Shown one piece after another: positions 1 to 7,000 of a stretch of DNA of 13,028 nt. The stretch is from an uncultured Anaerolineaceae bacterium (GTDB lineage Bacteria; Chloroflexota; Anaerolineae; Promineifilales; Promineifilaceae): assembly GCA_937967805.1 (NCBI GenBank), contig CALBTC010000121.1:1-13028 (forward strand). Reading direction: 5' to 3'. Made by a program: the position numbers and the translations under genes. Below the pieces are notes generated by a model. It saw only the letters and a list, made by a program, of their open reading frames with translations, was not told the origin of the DNA and searched no databases. Each line of letters begins with the position of its first letter. Position 1 is the first letter of the stretch.

Positions 1-214
1 TGCGATAGATGAGCAGCCAGTCAGGCTTGATGTGGCATTCTCGAAAGCCCTTCCAGTTTCCTACCAAAGTATGGTCGCGATACTGTTCAGCCAAAGAGTT
101 TTGCGCTGCAAGTTGCTTGATAACTGCTTCCAATTGTTTCAGATCGGCCCCTTGACGTCTAAGTCGTTTTACGTCTCGCCGGAATTGGGTAGCTTGCCGA
201 ATGGAGAGAGACAG
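1..214 (-). CDS. YafQ-type mRNA interferase toxin, 3' part cut by window edge
   Basis: This reading frame follows the antitoxin stop directly and in the same frame, and runs off the left edge. It reads QFRRDVKRLRRQG near its start and later DHTLVGNWKGFRE and CHIKPDWLLIYR, which align with E. coli YafQ (QFSKDVK, KDHPLQGSWKGYR, AHVEPDWILIYK). YafQ is a RelE/ParE-superfamily endoribonuclease that cleaves mRNA on the ribosome. The equivalents of YafQ His50, His63 and Asp67 are all visible; Asp61 is replaced by Glu. No ATG, GTG or TTG exists in frame between the antitoxin stop and the conserved QFRRDVK, so translation must begin at CTG (212-214) or ATT (200-202), or the start has been lost. I give the CTG as the outer limit. 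It forms a toxin-antitoxin pair with the upstream gene. The family call is firm; whether the toxin is expressed is uncertain. Confidence 0.8.
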   Translation of the reverse strand, partial: MSLSIRQATQFRRDVKRLRRQGADLKQLEAVIKQLAAQNSLAEQYRDHTLVGNWKGFRECHIKPDWLLIYR

Positions 215-217
215 TGA

Positions 218-478
218 TCAGCTTTCCCACTTGCTGAATAATTCTTCGGCCGTTTGGAAGCGTTCACCACCTCCGTCTTCAAGTTCCATAATGGCGGCAA
301 CCGTTTCTGCATTGGGAGTTTTTGCTGTGGGTTGAAAGGGCAGTCCGCCACTGTTGACTGCTTGTTTCAAAAAAACTCGGATGGCTTCGGCCGTTGTCAT
401 GCCAATCGCATTGAAAACGGCTTCGGCCTCTTCCTTTAGCTCCGGGCTAACCCGCGCCTGAATCGTGACGTTAGACAT
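218..478 (-). CDS. DinJ/RelB-family antitoxin
   Basis: An 86-residue protein beginning MSNVTIQARVSPELKEEAE, the ribbon-helix-helix start of DinJ/RelB antitoxins: a beta strand (VTIQARV), helix 1 (SPELKEEAEAVFNAIG) and helix 2 (TTAEAIRVFLKQAV). The C-terminal tail (about residues 45-86) is the part that normally wraps the toxin. In this family the dimer binds operator DNA and neutralises a YafQ-type RNase, and the partner toxin follows immediately downstream. The start is supported by AGGAG (complement of 487-491), seven bases ahead of the ATG, and by a promoter further upstream. The nearest gene upstream on the same strand is the beta-glucosidase, 85 bp away, but the module has its own promoter candidate. 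Confidence 0.9.
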   Translation of the reverse strand: MSNVTIQARVSPELKEEAEAVFNAIGMTTAEAIRVFLKQAVNSGGLPFQPTAKTPNAETVAAIMELEDGGGERFQTAEELFSKWES

Positions 479-522
479 GTATTATTCTCCTGCAGATGCG
501 AGGTATTCTGATAATTGCCTGC

Positions 523-552
523 ATTATAAATTCTATTGGCTGCAAATTGCAA
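523..552 (-). promoter_or_regulatory. Candidate promoter and operator of the dinJ-yafQ-like module
   Basis: On the minus strand a perfect -10 TATAAT (complement of 523-528) is preceded, after 18 bp, by TTGCAA (complement of 547-552) as a weak -35. The -35 lies in a perfect small palindrome, TGCAA-A-TTGCA (541-551), a suitable site for a ribbon-helix-helix autorepressor. A second palindrome follows at 562-576. The -10 match is exact; the operator role is inferred from how this antitoxin family autoregulates. Confidence 0.55.
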
Positions 553-561
553 CTGTTTGTA

Positions 562-576
562 GGTTATTCAATAACC
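562..576. repeat. 15-bp palindrome overlapping the glucosidase stop codon
   Basis: GGTTATT-C-AATAACC is a perfect 7-bp inverted repeat around one base. It contains the stop codon of the leftward beta-glucosidase gene. The one-base centre makes it a poor RNA hairpin, so a protein-binding site is more likely than a terminator. It lies about 10 bp upstream of the -35 of the neighbouring toxin-antitoxin module and could be part of its operator, though its sequence differs from the TGCAA palindrome next to it. Confidence 0.4.
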
Positions 577-1907
577 ATTGCCGGCGCTTCGCCCTTGAAG
601 ATGGTTTGCAGCAGTTCGGGGGCATATTTTTCGGCCTGGCGGCTGGTGAGGCTGCGGCTGTGGCAGATGTCCTGGTACAAACGGCCGCTCGCCCGCCATC
701 TCCGCTCTTGTGTTTCAGGATTCAGCTCGATCAGGCCAAATCGCTGCGTCCAGCCGCGGTCCCATTCAAAGTTATCCACCAGGCTCCAATGATAGTAGCC
801 CATCACCGGGTAGTTGAAGCTGACCGCCCGCCACACCTCGCGCAAATGGGTCATGAGGAAAGACGGCCGTAATCGATCATCCTTATCCGGCACGCCATTT
901 TCCGTAATGTAGATCGGCTTTTTGTACGGCAGCAGCGACTCAATTAGCTGGAACAATCCGGCCGGATACACTTCTCCGTAGTTGCCGTCGCTCACCACGG
1001 CACCCGGCTCCCACTCCTGCGAGAGTAACCCGCCAAACAGCGGAAAATTGACATAAAAGCGTGTGTAGTAGTTTAAGCCGATAAAGTCAAAGCTGCCGGC
1101 TAGATTGGGAATTGTGCTACGGCCGACGGGGAAATAGAGACGGCCGTTTTGCATCGAATCCAGCCACATCCGGTTAAACAACCAGCGCAACTGACCCGCC
1201 CACCAGCGGCTTAACACCGAGCTGCCGGGGCGCGCTTGCAGCACCGCCATATTTTTAGCCACGCCCACCAACGCCTGGGGCAAACGCCCTTTAATTGTGA
1301 GGTAGGCGGCTGCGTGGCAGCTTAATAAATTGGGAATGGCTCCCAGAGCCCCTTGCCAGCCGCTGTGCTTGCCCTGAGGAAAGTCCCCGGTCAGGTAGCG
1401 CATAAACACGTACACCATCGGCTCGTTAATGGTGATCCATTTGGGAATGAGATCGCCCAACACGTCCACCACCTTGGCCGTGTAACGCTGGAAATATTCC
1501 ACCACAATTTTGCTGTTGAAATCCCCTTTTTCCACCAGCCACAGCGGATTGCTAAAGTGGTGCAGCGTCACCATCGGCTCAATGCCCCGGTTGTGCATCC
1601 CCTGCAAGATTTCCCGGTAGCGGACCAGGGCGGCGTCGTCAAAAACGCTGGGTTCCGGCTCGATGCGGCTCCATTCCAGCGAGAGGCGGTGGGCGTTATT
1701 GCCCATCTCGGCGGCACTATCTAAATCTTGCTCGGCGTTGGCCCACCAGTTACTGGCCAGGCCTGATTTATGGTTTTGCAGAATACGGCCGTCTGCCTGC
1801 TCCCAGGCCCACCAATCACTGTTTGTGTTATTGCCCTCTACCTGGTAAGCGGCCGTTGCCGTCCCCCATAAAAAATCCTGTGGAAACAACAGTTGTGCCT
1901 GTGCCAT
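564..1907 (-). CDS. Family 1 glycoside hydrolase (beta-glucosidase/beta-galactosidase type)
   Basis: A 447-residue GH1 enzyme, near the usual family length. The N-terminal signature FLWGTATAAYQVEG spans residues 12-25. The acid/base glutamate is E162 in TINEP and the nucleophile is E336 in YITENG, so the retaining mechanism looks intact. LHHFSNPLWL (115-124) and YYHWSLVDNFEWDRGW (371-386) are the substrate-pocket strands around the sugar and aglycone sites. There is no signal peptide, so it should act in the cytoplasm on beta-linked glucosides, galactosides or related disaccharides; the exact sugar cannot be told from sequence. The ATG is supported by CGGAG seven bases upstream. A promoter facing this gene lies at 2027-2055, and its leader RNA would include the CACTTGC repeat block. 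The C-terminal tail after about residue 415 is variable and probably not catalytic. Confidence 0.95.
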   Translation of the reverse strand: MAQAQLLFPQDFLWGTATAAYQVEGNNTNSDWWAWEQADGRILQNHKSGLASNWWANAEQDLDSAAEMGNNAHRLSLEWSRIEPEPSVFDDAALVRYREILQGMHNRGIEPMVTLHHFSNPLWLVEKGDFNSKIVVEYFQRYTAKVVDVLGDLIPKWITINEPMVYVFMRYLTGDFPQGKHSGWQGALGAIPNLLSCHAAAYLTIKGRLPQALVGVAKNMAVLQARPGSSVLSRWWAGQLRWLFNRMWLDSMQNGRLYFPVGRSTIPNLAGSFDFIGLNYYTRFYVNFPLFGGLLSQEWEPGAVVSDGNYGEVYPAGLFQLIESLLPYKKPIYITENGVPDKDDRLRPSFLMTHLREVWRAVSFNYPVMGYYHWSLVDNFEWDRGWTQRFGLIELNPETQERRWRASGRLYQDICHSRSLTSRQAEKYAPELLQTIFKGEAPAMVIE

Positions 1908-1927
1908 GATTCACTCCGTCTCTGAAT

Positions 1928-1978
1928 AGTTTGCAGGTATGCAAGTCTGCGAGTTTGCAGGTGGGCGAGTTCGGTTTA
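1928..1978. repeat. Degenerate short direct repeats in the glucosidase leader
   Basis: The segment contains two copies of the 11-mer AGTTTGCAGGT (1927-1937 and 1952-1962 approximately) separated by related words (TATGCAAGTC, TGCGAGT, GGGCGAGT). It looks like a decayed tandem array. It lies between the glucosidase start and the clean heptamer array next to it, within the predicted leader of that gene. Confidence 0.55.
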
Positions 1979-1983
1979 CCATC

Positions 1984-2025
1984 CACTTGCCACTTGCCAC
2001 TTGCCACTTGCCACTTGCCACTTGC
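1984..2025. repeat. Heptamer tandem repeat, six perfect copies of CACTTGC
   Basis: Six identical head-to-tail copies of CACTTGC occupy 42 bp; the minus-strand unit is GCAAGTG. The array starts immediately downstream of the predicted glucosidase promoter, so transcription would begin at or inside it and the repeats would make up part of the 5' leader RNA. Perfect copies suggest recent expansion or active slippage. Confidence 0.95.
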
Positions 2026-2026
2026 C

Positions 2027-2055
2027 ATTATGTCACGGCCGTTACCCACTGCCAA
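2027..2055 (-). promoter_or_regulatory. Candidate promoter for the beta-glucosidase
   Basis: On the minus strand TTGGCA (complement of 2050-2055) and CATAAT (complement of 2027-2032) are separated by exactly 17 bp, each one mismatch from the sigma-70 consensus, and the -10 carries an upstream TGn extension. The spacer contains one ACGGCCGT palindrome (2035-2042). The start of transcription would fall near 2020, giving a leader of roughly 110 nt. Confidence 0.6.
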
Positions 2056-2132
2056 ATCCAGTTACCGCAAGTAAAATCGCAATCTTACCCTGGACAATAC
2101 TCCTAATTCACTCTCTACCCAAACGATAATCT

Positions 2133-2160
2133 TTGTGGAAAAATTATCTGCTGCTATACT
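2133..2160 (+). promoter_or_regulatory. Candidate promoter for the V4R gene
   Basis: TATACT (2155-2160) is a good -10. TTGTGG (2133-2138) at 16 bp is only a weak -35. The leader to the ATG at 2191 would be about 24 nt, with no clear ribosome binding site in it. Confidence 0.4.
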
Positions 2161-2190
2161 TGTCAACCGTGCAGCAATCGTCTTATCAAT

Positions 2191-2862
2191 ATGAGTTATC
2201 AACATGAGCTAGCTTCGGAGGCTTTTGTGAGAGACTTGGTCCCACTAAGTAATTATTATTACCCCAACAAGATGGGACGCATCATGTTAACATCACTCGA
2301 AGAAGTTATGGGCCGCAACGGCTTAAATGCCCTGCTCAACCTCATCGAGCTGCACGAATATATCCAAAATGCTCCCCCCGATAACCTGGAACGTGAATTT
2401 GATTTTGCCAACATCAGCAATATCAATCGCGGTTTGGAAGAGATTTATGGGCCGCGTGGAGGGCGTGGGCTGGCGCTGCGCAGCGGCCGGGCCATCTTTT
2501 CACGCGGCCTGCGCCAATTTGGGGCGTTGGCCGGCGTCAGCGATTTGGCCTTTAAGGTGCTGCCGCTTAAAACCAAGCTCAAAATTGGTATTCCAGCCGT
2601 GGCTCGCATCTTCACCCAGTTTAGCGACCAGACCAGCCATGTGGAAGAGATGGACGACCATTTTTTATATACCATTGACCGCTGCTCTATGTGCTGGGGG
2701 CAGCAGGCCGATCGGCCCATTTGCTACATTGCGGTTGGCATTTTGCAAGAAACGCTGCGTTGGGTAAGCGGTGGTCTGGAATTTCGCGTTGATGAAGTTC
2801 AATGTCACGCAGTCGGGGCCGAAGCCTGCGTGTTTAAAATTGATAAAGAGCCAATAAAATAA
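2191..2862 (+). CDS. V4R (4-vinyl reductase-like) domain protein
   Basis: A 223-residue protein. The C-terminal half (about 95-217) matches the V4R domain, a small-molecule-binding fold known from BchJ and from XylR/DmpR-type sensor domains. Visible features are C178 in RPICYIAVGIL, then the hallmark DEVQCHAVGAEACVFKI with C205 and C213. Two further cysteines, C165 and C168, precede it (RCSMCWG), so a bound metal is possible. The N-terminal part (LEEVMGRNGLNALLNLIEL, about 36-53) is the helical segment that usually leads into the domain. V4R proteins bind hydrocarbons, aromatics or tetrapyrrole-like ligands; no ligand can be assigned here. There is no DNA-binding or enzymatic domain, so it probably acts as a standalone sensor or chaperone. 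The next gene, 113 bp downstream on the same strand, is a response regulator and a plausible partner. No Shine-Dalgarno sequence is visible at the chosen ATG. Confidence 0.8.
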   Translation: MSYQHELASEAFVRDLVPLSNYYYPNKMGRIMLTSLEEVMGRNGLNALLNLIELHEYIQNAPPDNLEREFDFANISNINRGLEEIYGPRGGRGLALRSGRAIFSRGLRQFGALAGVSDLAFKVLPLKTKLKIGIPAVARIFTQFSDQTSHVEEMDDHFLYTIDRCSMCWGQQADRPICYIAVGILQETLRWVSGGLEFRVDEVQCHAVGAEACVFKIDKEPIK

Positions 2863-2902
2863 AGTAGTTCTTTCGACAATACGAGGCAATTGGAGGTTGC
2901 TG

Positions 2903-2930
2903 TTGGAACCAGGTTAATCCCTGGTAAAAT
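2903..2930 (+). promoter_or_regulatory. Candidate promoter with an inverted repeat in its spacer
   Basis: TTGGAA (2903-2908) and TAAAAT (2925-2930) are 16 bp apart upstream of the response-regulator gene. The spacer is almost filled by a perfect inverted repeat, ACCAGG-TTAATC-CCTGGT (2908-2925). A dimeric regulator bound there would block RNA polymerase or, as in MerR-type control, reshape the spacer. The promoter elements are moderate matches and the operator function is inferred. Confidence 0.5.
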
Positions 2931-2975
2931 CTCCGAAAGGTTGCTTGAAAATCGTCGGAAACCCCTAAAATCCTT

Positions 2976-3845
2976 ATGAATGAAGTAGACAAGAAAAGTC
3001 AAACAATCTTTATCGTTGAAGATGATAACGATCTGGCCGAAATGCTTCGCGCCTATTTTCGCGTCCAGGGATATACCGTTTCAGTCGCTTCGCGCGGGCA
3101 CGATGGCGTGGCCGGCATTACGGAAAATGTGCCGGATGTGGTTGTGCTGGACATACGCCTGCCCGATATTGACGGGTATGAAGTGTGCCGCCGCCTGCGC
3201 CGTTCGCGCAAGACGCAGCACGTTCCCGTTATCTTTCTCACGGAAAAGCGGGAGCGGGAAGATAAGCTGGCCGGGTTAGAGCTGGGAGCTGTCGATTACA
3301 TCACCAAGCCGTTTGATATTCAGGAGCTGCGGCTGCGCGTGCGTAATGCTTTGCGTCGGGCCCAGATGAGCACGCTGTTGAATCCGGTGACCGGTTTGCC
3401 GGAGGGCACGTTGGTGCGTGAGCAGTTGACGCAACTGCTAAACCAGTCGGATTGGGGCGTGGTGATGGCCGGCATTCGCGGCCTGAGCAAGTTCCGCGAC
3501 AAGTTTGGCTTTGTGGCCGCCGACGATGTGTCGCGGGCCGTGACGCTGATGATTGCCAACGCTGTGCAGGAGAGCGGCGCGGGCGATGCGTTTGTAGGCC
3601 ATGCCGATTCCGGCGATTTCATCATTTTGACTACGGCCGAATTATGCCAAAAGCTGGCCGAGCGGTGCATGGTGCGGCTGCATCCGTCGATCCAATATTT
3701 TTACCCGGCACTGGAGCGACAGCGGCTGCATGAGCTGCCGGAATCTGAGCGGCTGACGGTGCACGTCTCGGCCGTTTCTTCGCGCCAGTTCCAGGGCAGC
3801 AGCATGGAAGATTTGTTTGCGGCGTTGGCCAATCATCGGCTGTAG
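2976..3845 (+). CDS. Response regulator with a degenerate GGDEF-like output domain
   Basis: A 289-residue two-domain protein. Residues 10-125 are a complete receiver domain: acidic pocket E15-D16-D17, phosphoacceptor D59 in VVVLDIRLPD, T89 in FLTEK and K111 in YITKPF. Residues 136-288 start with NPVTGLP, the usual entry into a GGDEF diguanylate cyclase domain, but the signature position reads HADSGDFIILTT (209-220), so GGDEF has become DSGDF and cyclase activity is unlikely. It may serve as a binding or dimerisation module for GTP, c-di-GMP or a protein partner. No histidine kinase is in the window. It follows the V4R gene on the same strand by 113 bp with its own candidate promoter, and a strong terminator lies 66 bp past its stop. 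Ribosome binding site before the ATG is weak. Confidence 0.9.
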   Translation: MNEVDKKSQTIFIVEDDNDLAEMLRAYFRVQGYTVSVASRGHDGVAGITENVPDVVVLDIRLPDIDGYEVCRRLRRSRKTQHVPVIFLTEKREREDKLAGLELGAVDYITKPFDIQELRLRVRNALRRAQMSTLLNPVTGLPEGTLVREQLTQLLNQSDWGVVMAGIRGLSKFRDKFGFVAADDVSRAVTLMIANAVQESGAGDAFVGHADSGDFIILTTAELCQKLAERCMVRLHPSIQYFYPALERQRLHELPESERLTVHVSAVSSRQFQGSSMEDLFAALANHRL

Positions 3846-3911
3846 GTCTGGCTTCCGTTTTTTATCCCCCTCACATTTTGATACAATCCCCAACCGAATT
3901 AGAAAGTTCAG

Positions 3912-3943
3912 ATCAGGGCTTCTCACAGCCCTGATTTCGTTTT
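3912..3943 (+). terminator. Rho-independent terminator after the response regulator
   Basis: ATCAGGGCT (3912-3920) pairs perfectly over nine bases with AGCCCTGAT (3927-3935) around a six-base loop, followed by TTCGTTTT. It separates the signalling genes from the glycosylation gene downstream. A TACAAT (3882-3887) lies just upstream; if that is a working -10 the hairpin could act as an attenuator for the next gene, but I see no matching -35. Confidence 0.85.
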
Positions 3944-4066
3944 ACCTATACCGGATTTCATCCACAGATTACGCAGGCTTGTGGTGAGCGCAGCCGAACC
4001 ATTGCGCAGATTTTTCTGTTTGTTAATCTCGGCTTTCTCTGTGTTCTCTGTGGCTTTATTTAGCGT
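3944..4066. other. Repeat-like leader upstream of the YfhO-flippase gene
   Basis: The spacer consists of words such as CATCCACAGATTACGCAG, TTGCGCAGATTTTTCTG and CTCTGTGTTCTCTGTGGC, with internal near-repetition (CTCTGTG twice, GCAG/CAGATT motifs). It resembles degenerate dispersed minisatellite sequence rather than a promoter region. It runs up to the ATG at 4067, leaving no ribosome binding site; an in-frame TAG sits six bases before that ATG. No RNA gene is seen here. Confidence 0.5.
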
Positions 4067-7000
4067 ATGAAGCGATTCCGCACTGATTTGTTGTTTTTGC
4101 TGGGCTTTTTGCTGCTGCCGCTGCTGCTGTTTGGCAGCGTTACGCTGGGCGGGCAGACGATGCTGCCGGTGGACAACCTGTATCAATGGGTGCCGTGGTC
4201 GGCCTATGCCGGCGAGTTTGGCTTGACCCAGCCGCACAATCCCCTCATCAGCGATCTCATTATCCAAAATTATGCCTGGAAGCAGTTTGTGCAAGAAACT
4301 GTTTTCGCGGGCGACATTCCGCTGTGGAACCCGTATCTGTTTGCCGGGGTGCCGTTTTTGGCGGCGGGGCAGCACGGGGCCTACTATCCGTTTAGCGTCC
4401 TGTTTCTTATTCTGCCGCTGGCGCAGGCGTATGGCTGGTACACGGTGAGCCAGGTCTGGCTGGCGGGAGCGTTAATGTATGTGTACGGCCGTATCCTCAA
4501 CTTACGCCGCCCCTCTGCCTTCATAGCCGGATTGGTGTTCCAGGGCGGGGCGTATCTGGTGGTTAGTGCGGCCGTTTTCCCCATGATCAGCGGCGCGGTG
4601 GTGTGGCTGCCGCTGCTGCTGGGCTGTGTGGAAAAAGTGATCGGTGGCCGGTATTCAGTAAACAGTGAGCAGTCGGGCGGAACAACTTTTTTGTGGATTG
4701 GGCTGGGAGCTGTGACACTTGGCTTTCAGATTTTGGCCGGACATATTGAATTTACCATCTACACCCTCCTCGTTATGGCCGCTTACGCCGCCTGGCGGCT
4801 GGCCGGCCAATGGTGGCAAAATCGCTCACCGATTACCGATAACCGCTTTCTGATTACTGATTACCGCTTACTAAAAACTGGCGGTTCGCTGGCGGCAATG
4901 GTCCTCCTCGGCCTCTTGCTTGGCGCGGTGCAGCTGGTGCCGCTGTATGAGTTGGGGCAGGTGAACTTTCGGCAGGCGTCGGCCAGCTTGGATGAGGTGC
5001 GTGATTACGGTTTTCCAGAACGTCGCATCCTGACGTTGGCGCTGCCCAACTTCTTTGGCAACCCCACTCACCACAGCTACACAGACGTGTTCAGCGGCGA
5101 AGAAGTGCCCCTGACCCAAAATTATTACGGCGAGAGCAAGACCAACACCGAGTGGGGCATCAAAAATTACGTGGAAGGGGCAATTTATCTAGGGATTTTG
5201 CCGTTGTTTCTAGCTCTGCTGGGTATTATTGGCGGCTGGCGTCAGCGGAAAGTGCACGTTGGTTTCTTTGCGCTGCTCAGCTTCTTTTCGCTGGCGTTTA
5301 TTTTTGGCACGCCGCTGTACGCCGTTTTGTATTATGGCCTGCCGTTTGTGAACCAACTGCACACGCCGTTCCGCTGGGTGTTCCCGCTGTCGCTGGCGCT
5401 GGCGGTGCTGGCAGGGATTGGCACAGACTATCTGACCAGTACGCGTAAGTGGCAAAGCGTGGCGGAATGGCGGGAACGAAGACAAGACAGTAATGTGTGG
5501 GCCAGCGATTCAACGGTTGTTTGGTGGAAACGGCCGTTTGTCCTCTGGTCTTCAGTCTCTCTTATAACAGGATTGGCCGGGCTCGCCTTTTGGTCCGGCC
5601 TGCTTTTGCTGATGGGTTTATTTGCCTCACGCGTTTTTTATGAGCAGGTACGGCCGTTGGTGGAACGTCTCTTCTTAGGTTTGGCCGGCGCGCCAGGTGC
5701 TTTTCCAGATACGGCCGCTTTTTACAGCTACGAATATCGCCAACTCTTTTTCCTGGCGCTGATGCTCATTGGGACGGGAACCGTTTTGCGCGTGAGCCGC
5801 TGCCCGATTTTTGCGGGGCGTTGGGGCGGCGGACAACCGATCTGGCTTTTCCTGGCCGCTGTGCTCATCATTTTGGACGTATTTGTGGCTAACTTCGGCT
5901 TCAACGCCAGCAACGACCCGGCGCTGCTAGATTTTAAGCCGGAGATGGTGCAGTGGCTTGAAGCCCAACCAGGTTTCTGGCGCATCACCAGCTTTGCGCC
6001 TAACGGCGACAAGCCGTTTAACGCCAACTCTGCCTGGCTGTTCGATTTACCCGACGTGCGCGGCTACGATTCGATTATCCCCAAGCAGTACACCGAGTAC
6101 ATGGCGGCGATTGAACCGCAGAATGAACTGCCGTTCAACCGCATTCAGCCCATCGTTAACTGGGAGTCGCTCAACTCGCCGTTGCTGGACGTGCTGGGGG
6201 TGAAGTACGTCATCACCAGCGAGACGATTGATTTGCCCAAGTACACCGAAGTGTGGCAGGGGGAGGGGGTGCGGATTTATGAGAATACGGCCGTAGTGTC
6301 CCGCGCCTACACTTTACCAGACTCGGCAACGATTGAAACAGAAAATGCGCTGGTGGCGATGACAACGCAATATGATCCACGGCAATATGTTGTGCTTGGC
6401 CCTGAGGATTGGACGAAGGATACTGAACGGGTGCAGCTTGAATTTAATTCACCAGAACCTGCTTCTCCTGGTTCCGCCGAAATTGCGAGCTACAGCAATC
6501 GGGAAGTGGTAGTAGATACGGCCGTCACCGAATACAGCTGGCTCATCCTCAACGACAGTTATTTTCCGGGGTGGAAGGCATGGATACGGCCGTTGTCTGA
6601 TCCCGATGCGGAAGAGAGAGAACTTACCGTTATGCGCGTAAACGGTAACTTTCGTGGTGTTTGGCTCAACGAGGGTGAGTGGCAGGTGCGCTTCCGCTAC
6701 AGTCCGACCAGCTTCCAGCTTGGCGCGCTGGGCAGCTTCATGGCCGGGATCATTTTGCTCTTTGGCGCGCTGGTCTGGGGCTGGCGGCGCTTTTACCGGC
6801 CCGATGATGGCCAAAGCGTTACCCGCAGCCTGGCCAAAAACAGTTTAGCCCCCATTGGCCTGAATCTGTTCAATAAATTGATCGACTTTGGTTTTGCCGC
6901 CTTTTACCTGCGCGTGCTTGGCCCGGCCGGCTCCGGCAGCTTCCAGACGGCCATCGTCACCGCCGGGATTTTTGACATCATCGCCAACTTTGGCCTGGAC

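Noticed and set aside
465..872. Plus-strand frame opposite the glucosidase end
   Set aside because: Shadow of the GH1 gene, whose catalytic and terminal motifs are unmistakable on the minus strand.
1984..2025. CRISPR-like array
   Set aside because: Units are 7 bp with no spacers and no cas genes nearby; it is a simple tandem repeat.
3882..3887. TACAAT as a -10 promoter for the fusion gene
   Set aside because: No acceptable -35 at 16-18 bp and a strong terminator lies only 25 bp downstream.
3923..4375. 150-codon minus-strand frame rich in Gln and Lys
   Set aside because: It is antisense to the start of the fusion gene and the repeat-like leader, has low complexity and no recognisable domain.
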